Position numbers and translations under genes: made by a program. From Deroplatys truncata (taxonomy: Eukaryota > Arthropoda > Insecta > Mantodea > Mantidae): a stretch of DNA of 64,000 bases. The notes beneath the pieces are model-generated. The model did no database searches and was not told the DNA's origin. It worked only from the letters and a program-made list of their open reading frames with translations. Location of the stretch: the NCBI GenBank assembly GCA_030765065.1, contig CM060981.1, forward strand, positions 230,709,152 to 230,773,151, written 5' to 3'. Positions 33,299 through 44,348 of the stretch are shown here, piece after piece (positions within the stretch are counted from its first letter, which is position 1; every line of letters begins with the position of its first letter).

Positions 33299-33697
33299 TG
33301 TAACAAATGAGTTTGTTCGCAGTTGCTGCGAAACACACTTTATCATTTAGTCACTCAGTGTAGCTGAGTCACTGTTGGCACACACTCAAGCAGAGCACAA
33401 CTGAACTCTGTGAACTGTCACTTCACTTCTTCGCTAACTTCGTAACCATATAACTGGACGCTAGCATACATCTTACATAGGTCTCGCATTCAAAACGGAA
33501 CGTTCTCGAAGGGCAAGCTACTCGAACTTGCTGAAACGAAACTCCTGGAGCAGAAATTATCGAAAATACTGGGAGACGGCAAATTATGAGTTCACTGTTC
33601 TGAAGGGCCGGCCGGAAGGTGGGGCATTCAGGCGCCAGGTAAACGGGCCGGGATGCGCTCACCGGCAGCTCGCAGGTAACTTCGCGCGCGTGGAACA
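33299..33697 (-). mobile_element. Solo-LTR-like repeat H copy 1 with heat-shock element
   Basis: 399 bp inserted cleanly into repeat A copy 14: consensus GATATACATTTTA is split. Termini read TGTTCCACGC ... TTGTTACA on the minus strand. Homologous to 54524-54973. Contains a perfect three-unit heat-shock element at 33497-33511 (GAA-cg-TTC-tc-GAA). The TATA equivalent (CCTATGTAAG) is decayed in this copy. Confidence 0.7.
33497..33511 (-). promoter_or_regulatory. Heat-shock element in repeat H copy 1
   Basis: GGAACGTTCTCGAAG fits nGAAnnTTCnnGAAn exactly. The spacer bases differ from copy 2, while all nine core bases are kept. Confidence 0.6.
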
Positions 33698-34068
33698 TTT
33701 TATATATCATGTAGGTAAACATCTTAAATACACGGCACTTAATCAAAATCGCTAAGAGCAACTTTTTCGATAAAACCAAAGAACAACGAAAACAATTTCA
33801 TGTAAAGGGTAGTTTGAGTTAAGGGGATTTTCTTGAAAATCTTCTTGTCGCATTTGTTTTGGAAAAGATTGTACTTAATTTAAGTACAGAGTTTGGTATT
33901 AATCCAACATTTCGTTTTTGAGTTGCACACACATTTTTTTCTTAAAATTCTGTTATTGGATTCAATGGGTCTCAAAACATGATTTCCGGTAAAATATCGA
34001 TATAGAATTTTGGGTGCAATTCAATACTTCTTCTACCTACCAGGTATGTGATGTAGAAATAAAAACAA
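33698..34068 (-). repeat. Repeat A copy 14, 5' part
   Basis: TTAATCAAAATCGCTAAGAG, ATGTAAAGGGTAGTTTGAGT, TTTGGTATTAATCCAACATT, GTGCAATTCAATACTTCTTC and the terminal GTAGAAATAAAAA. Confidence 0.75.
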
Positions 34069-35446
34069 ACAGTATTGTAATGACAATAATGCTGCAAGTG
34101 CCATGTGTTCAGCCATGTTTACCAACTGTCGTGTGCAGAAATCTACAATTTTGGGATATGCCGCCAAATTTGATGTCGCTAATTTCCCACAGGATTGGGC
34201 TCATTCACAATGAAACTTAGACATAAGCATAACGTAAACACAGAAGATTGTGTCATGTAATGAATGCACGCATTCAAATTGGTTGACATTGATACAAACA
34301 TGACCACAAACTTAAAAGCACAGAGTATAAACTCTATACTCTCTTCTTATACGTAAACATAGAAGTTTACAAGCTTCAAGCTTTCATGTTTATTTTACAT
34401 CAAACATAAGAAATTAGCCAATCAGAAAACGATTCTCCATACACCTCATCACATGATCATCCTACCATCTTATATCAGATTTTCCGTCGTCATGTGTTGA
34501 CTTGCTGACTGACTGTGTAAGGTGATGGGCCAGGAATCAGCGATATACGAGATATTGTAGCGGTCCGTGGTGGAATTCGCTCCGGGGACGTAGAGTTGCA
34601 TCAGATTGCATTAAGTTTCGAAAGGTGCGGTAATTAAGCAAGAGCTTGCTTTGAGGGCACCAGGTTGCTTAGCTGATTCTCAGAAGCATATATGTTGACC
34701 ACGAAGTGAGTCAAGCCTCTCAATTCGCTTCACGACTCGTAACGGCGCCGAGGTTACGTCTGTTAGGGCTCTGATCCCCCCTAACCAGTTAACCATTACC
34801 ACTGTTATTTTCAAGATGAGAGCTCGACAGGTAAGCCATGTATGGGTACCATTAAGCTCTTGCATGACCACCCCCTCCTCCTCCCAGGCCCCCCCACAGC
34901 GTCACTCTTAATTTATCGAGAATATAATCATTAGGTTTTTATAAAATCCCCGGTAAATTATTTAACAGCCCCTTCCCCGAATATCCCTATGACACCTAGC
35001 ACGCCGGTCCCGACCGTCTCTACCATCTGAATCTATTCCGGCTGTTGTAAGCAAACCTTGGGGGCTAACTGCCCTAAGGGACGCTACTATATATATAGTG
35101 TGTGTGTGTGTGTGTGCGCGCGCGCGCATGCGCGTGCTGAAAACAAACTGCGATGGGATGTGCTGTCTTAAGCTCAAATCCTTCGGAGTATCTAGCTCTT
35201 GTTCATGTTGTTACATGTATTAGCTCAGATGTTTCAGCTCTCTTGCAATTGACTGCTGTTTATGTTTTCATTTTCCGTTATGAATAACAATATCGCGTTA
35301 AGTTTATGCTCAAGTTTTACGTCGTTATGTTAGTGCTTGTGAACGGCCCTTAAAACAGCACATATTTTTAAGCTCCATATTATGACTGTCTACATTTCGA
35401 TTAATTAAATAGGGGTTGTAGCTACAACCGATCGATTGGATTACAG
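34069..35446. other. Unassigned, includes a GC-richer block 34500-35180
   Basis: No known element recognised. Plus-strand CAAGATGAGAGCTCGACAG is followed by GTAAGC near 34832, a fair donor. A Z-DNA-prone tract lies at 35098-35137. Confidence 0.35.
35098..35137. repeat. Alternating TG/CG tract (Z-DNA-prone)
   Basis: (GT)9 runs directly into (GC)n ATGCGCGTGC, giving about 40 bp of unbroken purine-pyrimidine alternation with a GC half. Preceded by a short TA run. Confidence 0.9.
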
Positions 35447-35567
35447 GTTTGGAGTGAGGGAGATGGCCTCAGGAGACTGTACGACATGTGGAGGCACGAT
35501 TAACGTGTGTCACGGTTACAGAAAGAAAACGAAAGGAAAATACTTCGTCAAAACTAAACCAGATAAG
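35447..35567 (+). other. Candidate exon of an unknown gene
   Basis: Bounded by GATTGGATTACAG| (acceptor) and CAGATAAG|GTATGA (donor), and open throughout: FGVREMASGDCTTCGGTINV then CHGYRKKTKGKYFVKTKPDK. A CxxC and a basic tail are visible but no family is recognised. It is not repeated in the window. It could equally be chance. Confidence 0.22.
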
Positions 35568-35784
35568 GTATGAAGCCCTAAAGCTGAACTTAAGTTTGAG
35601 TAGTAATTAGACTAAGTAAGCATACTTCTTTCACCACCAGATTTCCCCTTAACCCTTGGGGGGAATTACACTGCAGTAGCAGTAAACTTTCTTTATTTTT
35701 CAGTGCTTTTTAAACCATAAAATATTTAACCCCAGTTTTCCTCTTTGTATTCTATAAAAATAGTAAGAACAAAAAGTAAACCGT

Positions 35785-35812
35785 TTTTACTTTCTCTACC
35801 TGTAGCAAGTGT
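35785..35812 (+). repeat. Repeat A copy 15, 5' terminus
   Basis: TTTTTACTTTCTCTACCTGT then AGCAAGT, cut by a GC-rich insertion; it resumes at 36131. Confidence 0.7.
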
Positions 35813-36130
35813 CCCGCGTCGTGGCGCTGGTGCGGGTGCTCTTGTTACCGGCCACGGAATGCGTCTATCTCGGGGTTGTAGATTTTTAAGTTCCGGGTAT
35901 AGCACCGGTGCTCGCTCAGCATGGTGAGGAAAGTGAGGAGCTGCGACAGACAGCGATCCCGGCCACGGAGGCCAACATTCTGGCTGGGGGATGAGGATGC
36001 TGGCCGCATCATCTCCCCTTATCGGTTGGATGATCACCTCTGCCGTGCGCATGTGGGCCGGTAATCGGGTTGTCAGGTCAAGGCCCTTCATGGACTGCAG
36101 CGCCACGGTATTATTATTATTATTATTATT
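35813..36130 (+). mobile_element. GC-rich retroelement 3' fragment with (ATT)n tail
   Basis: About 290 bp of GC-rich DNA ending CTGCAGCGCCACGG then (TATTAT)n at 36108-36130, inserted within repeat A copy 15. The tail suggests a LINE 3' end or a SINE. A 126-codon frame on the minus strand is not convincing as protein. Confidence 0.55.
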
Positions 36131-36560
36131 AACTTAATAAGTAGGGGAACTATTGAACACCACCCAAAAAATGGGTAACTAGGGTTTCACCGGAAATATC
36201 TTTTTAGGTTCACTGAACACCCGCCCCACAAAAAAGCGATTTTTAGAAGAAAAAAAAAAAGGTCCGTTTATGTTTGAGCAGCATAATTCAAAAACGAAAA
36301 GACGGACACATGCCAAACTTTGTATTCAAGTTCAGCACCTTTCAACGGTGCGACGAGACATGTTTGACGTGCTGAGATGAGAAAATGTGTATCTTGAATA
36401 TTTCATGAGTAGCATATTAAGTCCCGTTGACATGATTGTATTTTGTGTAATTCTGTACAACAGAATACCGTATGATCCTCCTCCCAAAGTAGAATTCATG
36501 AAAATACACAATTTTTACAAAACATTTTTCGTAGTTTTAGTCATTTTGGAAACAACCCAT
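36131..36560 (+). repeat. Repeat A copy 15, continued
   Basis: AATAAGTAGGGGAACTATTG, GGGTTTCACCGGAAATATCT, GTTTGAGCAGCATAATTCAA and TGTGTATCTTGAATATTTCA; then degenerate. Confidence 0.7.
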
Positions 36561-36756
36561 GTTGCAAGTTAAGGTCTTTCCCAAGTATATACGCGTCATC
36601 TTAATAGACATGCTCTAAAGTTTGCGATTCTATTTTTCTTTCCATCGCAAACCACGAATAAATATTCGAATGCTGTTTACGCATGGTTGTAACTAAGCAC
36701 TTATTGCGTAATTTGAAATATTTATCGTGAGTACCGTAACTAGATAGAAGTCAGTT

Positions 36757-37561
36757 TTTACTTTCTCTACTACCAGGAGAAGTATTGCATTCCATCTAAT
36801 AATTCGATACCAAAATTTCACCAGAAATATATATTTTGAGGCGCCCTGAATCTAAATAAAGCATTTTTGGGAACATGTCCGTCTGTATCTCCGTGAACAG
36901 CATAACTCAAAAACGAAAAGTTTGATAAATACCAAACTTGGTATTTGAGTTTAGTATCTTCTAATGATGCGACACGAAGATTTTCAAGAAATTCTCCCCA
37001 CCCCCAACTACACTTTGCATTAAGAATTTTTCGAAAATGTTGATTTTCTAAAAAATGGCTCTAACGATTTTGTTTAAAATACCATATATTAAACATATTT
37101 ACATGACAAATGAAATGTTTATCTTGAATTTTCTAAGAACAGCCTAGGAAGTCCTCTTCATTTGGAAGGAATTTTGTATAATCTTGTGTAATTTGTAAAC
37201 GTTAAGCGAGAGGAAAACGCACCATACAAAAAATGTAGATATTTTAAAACACACAATTTACTTAAGTTTTTTTTGTGGCATAAGCCGTTTCTGAGATAGT
37301 CCCATCGTTTTCAGTTGTTTCTCGCGATTGCATGGAAACCGTATGCAATGTTAAGGCCAGCACATAGCGTCCAGTTCTGAAACATTTAACTGTTGCTGCC
37401 CTCTTTGTATTTATAACGAAATGTGTAATGTAGTTTCTTTTGCAAAGGTTTATTTGGATTAAATGTAGTAGATATAAAAATAAGTTTAGGAATAATAGTT
37501 TGTACACCCACTAATAAAGATAGAGGATGGAGAAAGTTATGTGAATGTATCACATCAGAAG
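36757..37561 (+). repeat. Repeat A copy 16 (full, older)
   Basis: TTTTTACTTTCTCTACTACC at the start, no TG tract (GTCTGTATCTCCGTGAACAG instead), ending GGAGAAAGTTATGTGAATGT plus ATCACATCAG. The ATGTG/CACAT stem is retained. Confidence 0.83.
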
Positions 37562-37566
37562 TTTAC

Positions 37567-38716
37567 ATAAGTACTACAGTGCTTTCCTTTCAAAATGTGG
37601 CCAGTGCACGGCGGGTCGCGCGTCGGCCGCTGCAATTCGAACTCCCGCCGAAACAGTTATAAATATCCACAAAACCATCTCACGTTCTTATAGTTACAAT
37701 TACAATGATAATACGCACATAACTTATCATCAGATATTTGTAAATGTTGTCCGTCTCCATCTGGACATTTCTGACATATTCTCAAGTTTTCATTTACCTC
37801 CAGAGTTCAATATCCGAAATTAAGTGAATTTCTTGCCTGGTGTTTTCTTTTAGTTCCTCCAATGTACGGGGTTTGTTGCACACACGTTATTTTAAATTTC
37901 CCCACAGTTGGAAAAACCGCATACAGTTAAACAATGGAATATCGAGGCCCATAATCCTATACTAATTATCCATCTTCAAAAATTTCCTGAATTAAACTTA
38001 ATGACACATCAGTTGTATGCATGGTAACGTAAGCCTTGTTGGAAAAACCCAATTTGACATTCAACATCAGTCACCCGCTGAAATAAATTGTGTAATTCAT
38101 TCCTATACCCTCTCTGCATTTATTATTTGTTCAGAAAACATAGGTCCTATTATTCTGTATGCATTTACTGCACACCACACCCAAATTTTGGCGTCGTGCA
38201 AGGGAATCTCGTGTGTAAAATCCGATTTCTCTATACTTCAGTATCTGTTATTTTACGACAGAACATAACCATGTAAATGAAACCATACTCTGTCAGAGAA
38301 GAATATTACTCTATCATTGACATTTCGCTAAATCCAATTACAGAAATTTACTTACCCGACTCTGTGATCACGTGAAAATTAAAGTGACAAACCCCATACT
38401 TTGTAAGAACTAAAAGAAAACGTCAGGCGAGAAATTCACTCAACTTAGGATACTGAACTCTCAATAGCGCCATGGGAGAGAATAAAAATGTGCTGCGAAG
38501 ATGCCAGAAATGAGTTGGTAGAAGGCATTTCCAACATTTCTTATAATAAGGTGCTTATTAATACATGCTTATCATCATTGTAATAATAAAACTATGAGAA
38601 TGTGAGGCGGTTGCGGGGATATCATAACTGTTTCGGCGAGAGTACGAGCTGCAGCGGCCGGCGCGCGGGCAGTCGTGGGGTAGCCACGGTGTGAAAGAAA
38701 AGCACTATATTACATG
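37567..38716 (-). mobile_element. TIR-bounded DDE transposon remnant
   Basis: About 130-bp inverted termini: left TACAGTGCTTTCCTTTCA, GCGCGTCGGCCGCTGCAATT, CCGCCGAAACAGTTAT; right, reversed, TATAGTGCTTTTCTTTCA, GCGCGCCGGCCGCTGCAGCT, TCGCCGAAACAGTTAT. A broken transposase lies between them on the minus strand. Confidence 0.75.
37995..38330 (-). pseudogene. DDE transposase fragment
   Basis: On the minus strand VWFHLHGYV (after FFSDR, first catalytic Asp), HEIPLHDAKIWVWCAVNAYR, IIGPMFSEQIINAERV and, frameshifted, GFFQQG (second motif, Asp lost). These are blocks of insect DDE transposases with a NPxxxHExPLHxxKxxVWCA signature, related to the DUF4817 group. Stops and frameshifts. Confidence 0.72.
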
Positions 38717-39049
38717 GCAGATATATGAAAATTTGTCATTGATAGAGAAAATCGTGAGAATGCATCACATTAGATTATTGTATTTTATCACTTCGAATCA
38801 CTGCGGCCATTTTTGTTATTCGAAGTCGATTTATGCGGGAAATATGCCTGACTTACCTTACATTTATTCCTCTCTGGTTACGCGCAAGATGCGGAAACGA
38901 CAATCTGCTTGTTTCAAATCGGTTTCTGTTTATCATGAACTCACGTAGAAAGAAAAGATAATCGCAGAGTTTCAAGCCTTCATACATGGCGACCAATCTA
39001 AGCTACAGCCCGGGAAACCTTAAACATAAAACAACGAATACTTCGAAAT
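38717..39049. other. Mostly unassigned
   Basis: At 38738-38778 GATAGAGAAAATCGTGAGAA plus TGCATCACATTAGATT looks like a decayed repeat A 3' terminus in the same orientation as copy 16, on the far side of the DDE element. Confidence 0.45.
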
Positions 39050-39392
39050 TGGCTTTTGCTACAAAGCAGTTGCTTGACATAAATTGTATATTTTAATGAG
39101 CTTTACATTTTACCTACAGTAAGTATTTGTCTCTGGTTTTTCATCGAAGCTTTGTAAATTTAGACGAGAATGAAGACCCTTCACAGGCTATTTATAGAAA
39201 ATTCCATGCCACATAATACCTTTTATTTCTCACGGCAAACATATGACAGTTTAATTAAACTCCTTAAGATCGTTTTTTAAGAAATTAAAAGCTCACGAAA
39301 GTGTTACTAGGGATGTATGCAATTTTGTGAAGATCTTCGCATTGCATCCTTGAAAGACTATGAAGTTAAATTTGAAGTTAGGTATGTACACT
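39050..39392 (-). repeat. Repeat A copy 17 (old fragment)
   Basis: AAATTGTATATTTTAATGAG, AGGCTATTTATAGAAAATTC and TTCGCATTGCATCCTTGAAA: reverse of the middle blocks, strongly diverged. Confidence 0.5.
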
Positions 39393-39639
39393 TTTTCTTT
39401 TGAAGTCTTCCGTAACTGGCGTTTTTTGTTTACCAGGTTTTCTTCAGTTCGGTAGCTACCAAATGCCGGAGAGCTACCCTGAACTTAGACCTGGATCGTT
39501 TCCTCACCAAATTTCTCTTCTAGATTATCAATGTCCACCAATTGTAATACGAACGGACGTTAAAACAAAACAAAACAAAACAAAAAGGTAGAGTTGAAGA
39601 TCCAAAATCAAGAAATACTTCTGTGTATTTGGGATAGGG

Positions 39640-39955
39640 GATAGAGGGTTAGTTGACTTACGCAACTGATCCATGAAATACCGGCACAGTGCCATATAAT
39701 ATAATGCACATGAAGCCGCAGCGACATTTTAGTAGTGTTTAACGCCCGTTTTATGATAAATGAAACAAATATGGGAAGGAAACGTTTCAGGTCTAGGTTT
39801 AGGGAACCTTCCCAGCATTTGTCAGTTATGGGGACTGCGGAAAACCTGGAAAAACGTGTCAGGCAAGACGTCCAGGTGGAACTTGAATAACAGACCTCCA
39901 GTCCACGAGTCCTTGCCTTAACGACCTCGTTTATCCGTGTTGCAAAGCGCCGATT
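39640..39955 (-). mobile_element. tRNA-derived SINE (family S3)
   Basis: On the minus strand GAGGTCGTTAAGGCAAGGAC (A-box region) and TGTTATTCAAGTTCCACCTG (B-box-like) head the element. The body has CATAACTGACAAATGCTGGG and AAGGTTCCCTAAACCTAGAC. The tail is CTTCATGTGCATTATATTAT. It shares a central AATGCTGGGAAGGTT with S2. Confidence 0.68.
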
Positions 39956-40504
39956 TCGTTCAAGTAATGCCAAAACGCCGGAGGGATTTTGTGATCTCTT
40001 CCCACGCAGGGTAGAAAGGAGGATATTTACAGATGCCGGTTCGTCGACCTGTGTGTGGGGCTGTATACTGTAACAGCATCCGCGGACCGGTATTCCGTTC
40101 ACCATCAGGATATATCATCAGCCATAGACTGGTTCGAGCTGCGTTGTCGGCCGCGAAATGGGGGAAGGGGAAGCTACAAAATGAGCGATTAAGTAGTAGA
40201 TACTCGGATCTGAAGAGCATCTAGAATCGAAAATGCTGCAGGAGGCATATAAAAGAATAAGCACATGCACCTTTCAATTTATAATCTCTATTCCGACAGG
40301 TGTGTTCGGTTTTGTTTCACATCTGTAGGCAAAATACCCACAAACAACAGACCAGGTTCCGGTAAATCGGACAACTAACTGTAAATTCCATAATAGTATA
40401 TGATGCACCAAGATATAATGGTAGTAATTCACACGCGAGCATTTTTATGAAACGAGAGGTAGCTAGTTTCATAATTTCTATACGAGCATTGAGGTAGGTT
40501 GTTG
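39956..40504. other. No recognised feature
   Basis: Mixed composition; overlapping open frames of 60-90 codons on both strands without known similarity. Confidence 0.35.
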
Positions 40505-41408
40505 CTTCACGTATGGAAAGCCAATTTTAAGTAGGTGTATTGTAGTTCGATTGTTGGGGAGCCTAACTTGAAGTAGTTGCTACCGCACGTATGGTACCCG
40601 GTGGCCTTCGCCCCAAGTTTAAAAATATTAGCTTTGTATTTTTAATGTTTCTTTAAATATTATATATTTATGTTTGCCTCGGCTGCGTCAGTATTAATTT
40701 GTACAGACATGAATATCTTAACAAGGCGTGGTGCGGCTGAAGAATGTAGGCTTATGCAGATTATAATTTTTACTTCACTCCATTTATTAATCCTTGACAT
40801 GATTTAAATAACACTTCACTGATATAGAGAGCTATGAGATTATTTATTAATTACTTGCACTTTTTAACACGTAAAACTATTATTGTCTCACACTGAATAC
40901 GTATTAAACTTCTCGAGGATACGTCTCGCGTCCGATTAGGAACGCTGTCTGCTAGCAACTGAATTCTGAATTTGTACAATTTGCCCTATTTCAGTTTCTG
41001 ATTAGCTATTCCTACTCCAATAGTATGCTTTTATTTAACTTAAGCTCTTTGCTGGATGTTGATTGGCTATTTTATAAGCTGTCTCAAAAATTACATTATT
41101 GTTGCTCCAAGAATTACCAGTAGCATTATTAAACTTTCTAATTCAGTATTGCCGCAAGGTTACCTCATTGTTACCTCGTTGTTAGCAACTTTTGACTTAT
41201 ATTCTCACAGCTCCTACATTATTAAATTACGTAATACATTCACATAACATTATTGAACATGTACATAATAATATAAACATTAATAAAATGACTGTGACAT
41301 ACATTGTTTTATATTATATTATACACATATTGCTTTAAGGCGGGCTGTTATTATATTTTATGTTATATAATTTGACTGAAATCATTTTATGTTAAAAATA
41401 CTGCCTCA
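40505..41408 (-). repeat. LTR-like repeat L copy 2
   Basis: Minus-strand homologue of 22387-23300: GAGGCAGTATTTTTAACATA, GGATTAATAAATGGAGTGAA, TGACGCAGCCGAGGCAAACA, TTGGGGCGAAGGCCACCGGG and CTCCCCAACAATCG, with a shared tail to about CAACAACCTACCTCAA. Confidence 0.62.
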
Positions 41409-42225
41409 GCGTCTTAATTACCATTATAGTCCAGTTGCATACGACTGTTTTTGGGTCATCACACTATAATTTCAAACCTTTTGAGTTTTTCTTACTTGTT
41501 AATTATGTGTTATTAAATGCTGATCGGATGGCAGCACTGATGGCAGGACCTTGGACATGTTTGCAAGCAGTGCAACAGATAACAGTACTGTTGATCCACG
41601 CCATATTTGATTTTTTGCAGGTAACGTGAAAACAACACATATTGAAGCAAAGGAAATGAACTTGACTTAGAATATTAAAATTACAATGCGCAGAACTTAG
41701 TTTAAATACACATAATTCATTACTTATGTGGGGAATGGATACCAGTGGACTGCTGCTTTGAAGGTGTTAAAAGGTATGGGCGATAGGGCGGCCTCATGTG
41801 CGATGCCAAGTAAGATCATAAGTCGCTGGCGTATTACGGATGCCACAGCATTCAGTTACGTCACATGTATCACCGTATTATAGTGTGGTCGACCAGCCCC
41901 CCCCAAAAATATATATACAGCCAAACCTACCCATTACAAATTCGCAAGTATATCTCATACATTATAGCATTCATTAAAAATAATTCTTTTATCCAAATTA
42001 GGTTTCCATAGAAATGATTTCACATTTAGCAACAAGTACTAAAGTTATATCAAACACGCGGAAATGTTCAGATGTGTATCGGGAGAAATAAATTCAAAAG
42101 TCATAGTACCGACCTCTTGCGAATGAAAAGAAGAAGAAAACGAAAACTTTCAAGGATCTTATGCAAGATAGATAACGACCTTAAATTTCAAACATAAGGG
42201 CATGAATTATTTCGAAAAGACACCA
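41409..42225. other. No recognised feature
   Basis: AT-rich; a C-run (CCAGCCCCCCCCAAAAATA) near 41900. No gene or repeat recognised. Confidence 0.35.
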
Positions 42226-42756
42226 ATGCAAAAACGAAGAAGGAAAGCAACTGCATCCCACCCAAAAATGCCATACCGGGATTTCACCGAAAATACACGT
42301 TTTGAGACTCCCTGAATTCCCAAGTAAAAACATATTTAGAAAAAGGCGAAGGTGAACAGCATTACTTAAAACAAGATGTCGGTTGAATACCAAAATTGTT
42401 TTTTTAAGTTCAACGTCTTCCAAGGATGCGACATGTTTTCCAAGAAAATCCCTACATCCCAAATTACGCTTTACTTGGATACACATTCATTATTTTTGAT
42501 TTTCTGAAAAATGGCTCTAACAGTTTGATAACACTATATATTTAAGATATTTGACAAAATGTATTTTGAATTTCCTTCGCTCTGAATGACTTAATTGAAC
42601 ACTTAGATATAGACAAAAACTCACTGCACAAAAAATGTAGATATCGTTAAAGAACAATTTATGTCTGATACAATTTTTGTGGCGTTAGCCATTTCCGAGA
42701 TATTCATTGTTATTGGTTTGAATATTCAAATACTTTATACTCTGCTTTCTCTTCCA
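42226..42756 (+). repeat. Repeat A copy 18
   Basis: TGCATCCCACCCAAAAATGC, GGGATTTCACCGAAAATACA, GGTGAACAGCATTACTTAAA to TTATTGGTTTGAATATTC. Lacks both termini. The next copy starts directly after a T-run. Confidence 0.72.
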
Positions 42757-43648
42757 TTTTTACTTTCTCTACTACGTATAGTAAGTAGGGGAAGTATTGC
42801 ATTCCACCCAAAAATTCGATACCGAGATTTCGCCGGAAATACATGTTTTGAGACCTCCTGAATCCAAAAAAAGCATTTTTGGAAACATGTCCGTGTGTGT
42901 GTCTGTGTGTGTGTGTGTATGTGTGTGTGTCTGTGTGTGTGTGTGCCTGTGTGTCTGTGAACAGCATAACTCAAAAACGAACAGTCGGATAAGCACCAAA
43001 CTTGGTATTTAGGTTCAGTATCTTCCAGAGATGCGACACGAAGCTTTTCAAGAAAATCCCCCCACCCCAGACTACCCTTTACATGGAACATTTTTCGAAA
43101 ATTTTAATTTTCTCAAAAATGGCTCTAACGATTTTGATGAAAATATCATATGTTTAAGATAATGTCATGAGAAATGAAATGTATATCTCGAATTTTCTGG
43201 GAATGTCTCCAAAAGTATTCGTCATTGTGAACGACTTTTGCATAACTGGTAAACCATAAGAGATAGACAAAATTTTACTACACAAGAATGTAGATCGCGT
43301 TAAAATACACAGCTTATGTCATATACATTTCTTTTGTTGAGTGAACCGTTTTCGAGATATTGCTTGTTATTTCCTTAAATTTTCCAATACTTATACTTTT
43401 TCTCAAATGCGTTATTCATTTTTTTTATGTCTTGGACATGCAAAGAGAATGGAATGCGCCACATAGCAACCAGCGTTAAAATATTTGACTATCGCTTAAA
43501 AGCTACCATATTTCCCTTGCATCTACAAGAAAATTACCAATAAGATTGACATCTCGATTAACATGAAGCATATGGAGAATAGGCGTTTGTAAAATTAGAT
43601 TGTACAAGAGTAGAGAAAGTCATGTGAGTGTAACACATCAGATTTTTT
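42757..43648 (+). repeat. Repeat A copy 19 (full, young)
   Basis: Complete: TTTTTACTTTCTCTACTACG, interrupted TG tract at 42892-42958 with TCTG, TATG and CCTG variants, and end GTAGAGAAAGTCATGTGAG plus TGTAACACATCAGATTTTTT. Confidence 0.88.
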
Positions 43649-43752
43649 AGTAAGTGTAGTATTACATTCCACACAAAAATTCGATACACAGATTTCACAG
43701 GATATACATGTTTTGAGGTGCACTGAATGTATATAAAGCATTTTTGGAAACA

Positions 43753-43792
<40 letters not shown>

Positions 43793-44117
43793 CAGCGTAA
43801 CTCAGAAACGAACAGTCGGATAAACACCAAACTTGGTATTTAGGTTCAGTATCTTCCAGAGATGCGACACGAAGGTTTTCAATGAAAATCCCCCACCCCA
43901 GACTACCCTTTACATGGAACATTTTTCGAAAATTTTTATTTTCTCAAAAACGGCTCTAACGATTTTGATTAAAATATCACATATTTAAGATATTTACATG
44001 ACAAAGGAAATGTATATCACGAATTTTCTGGGAATGACTCCAAAAGTATTCTTCATTGTAAACGACTTTTGCATAACTGGTAAACCATAAGAGATAGACA
44101 AAGTTTTACTACACAAA
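43649..44117 (+). repeat. Repeat A copy 20 (truncated at both ends)
   Basis: Starts inside the 5' unit (AGTGTAGTATTACATTCCAC), TG tract at 43758-43790, and stops at TTTTACTACACAAAAAA where the inverted array begins. Confidence 0.85.
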
Positions 44118-44348
44118 AAATCTGATGTGTTACACTCACATGACTTTCTCTACTCTTGTACAAACTATTTTTACAAACGCTTATTCTCCATATGCTTCAT
44201 GTTAATCGAGATATCGAAATGTCAATCTTATTGGTAATTTTCTTGTAGATGCAAGGGGAATATGGTAGGTTTTAAGCGATAGTCAAATATTTAAGCGTTG
44301 GTTGCTATGTGGCTCATTCCATTCTCTTTGCATGTCCAGGACATAAAA
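44118..44348 (-). repeat. Repeat A 3' module alone (left arm)
   Basis: Reverse of the 3' module only: TCTGATGTGTTACACTCACA through CATGTCCAGGACATAAAAAA. Mirrors 47541-47767. Confidence 0.88.

Noticed and set aside
35726-36106. 126-codon GC-rich minus-strand frame as a gene
   Set aside because: It lies in a retroelement fragment inserted in repeat A, starts inside the repeat and has no known domain.
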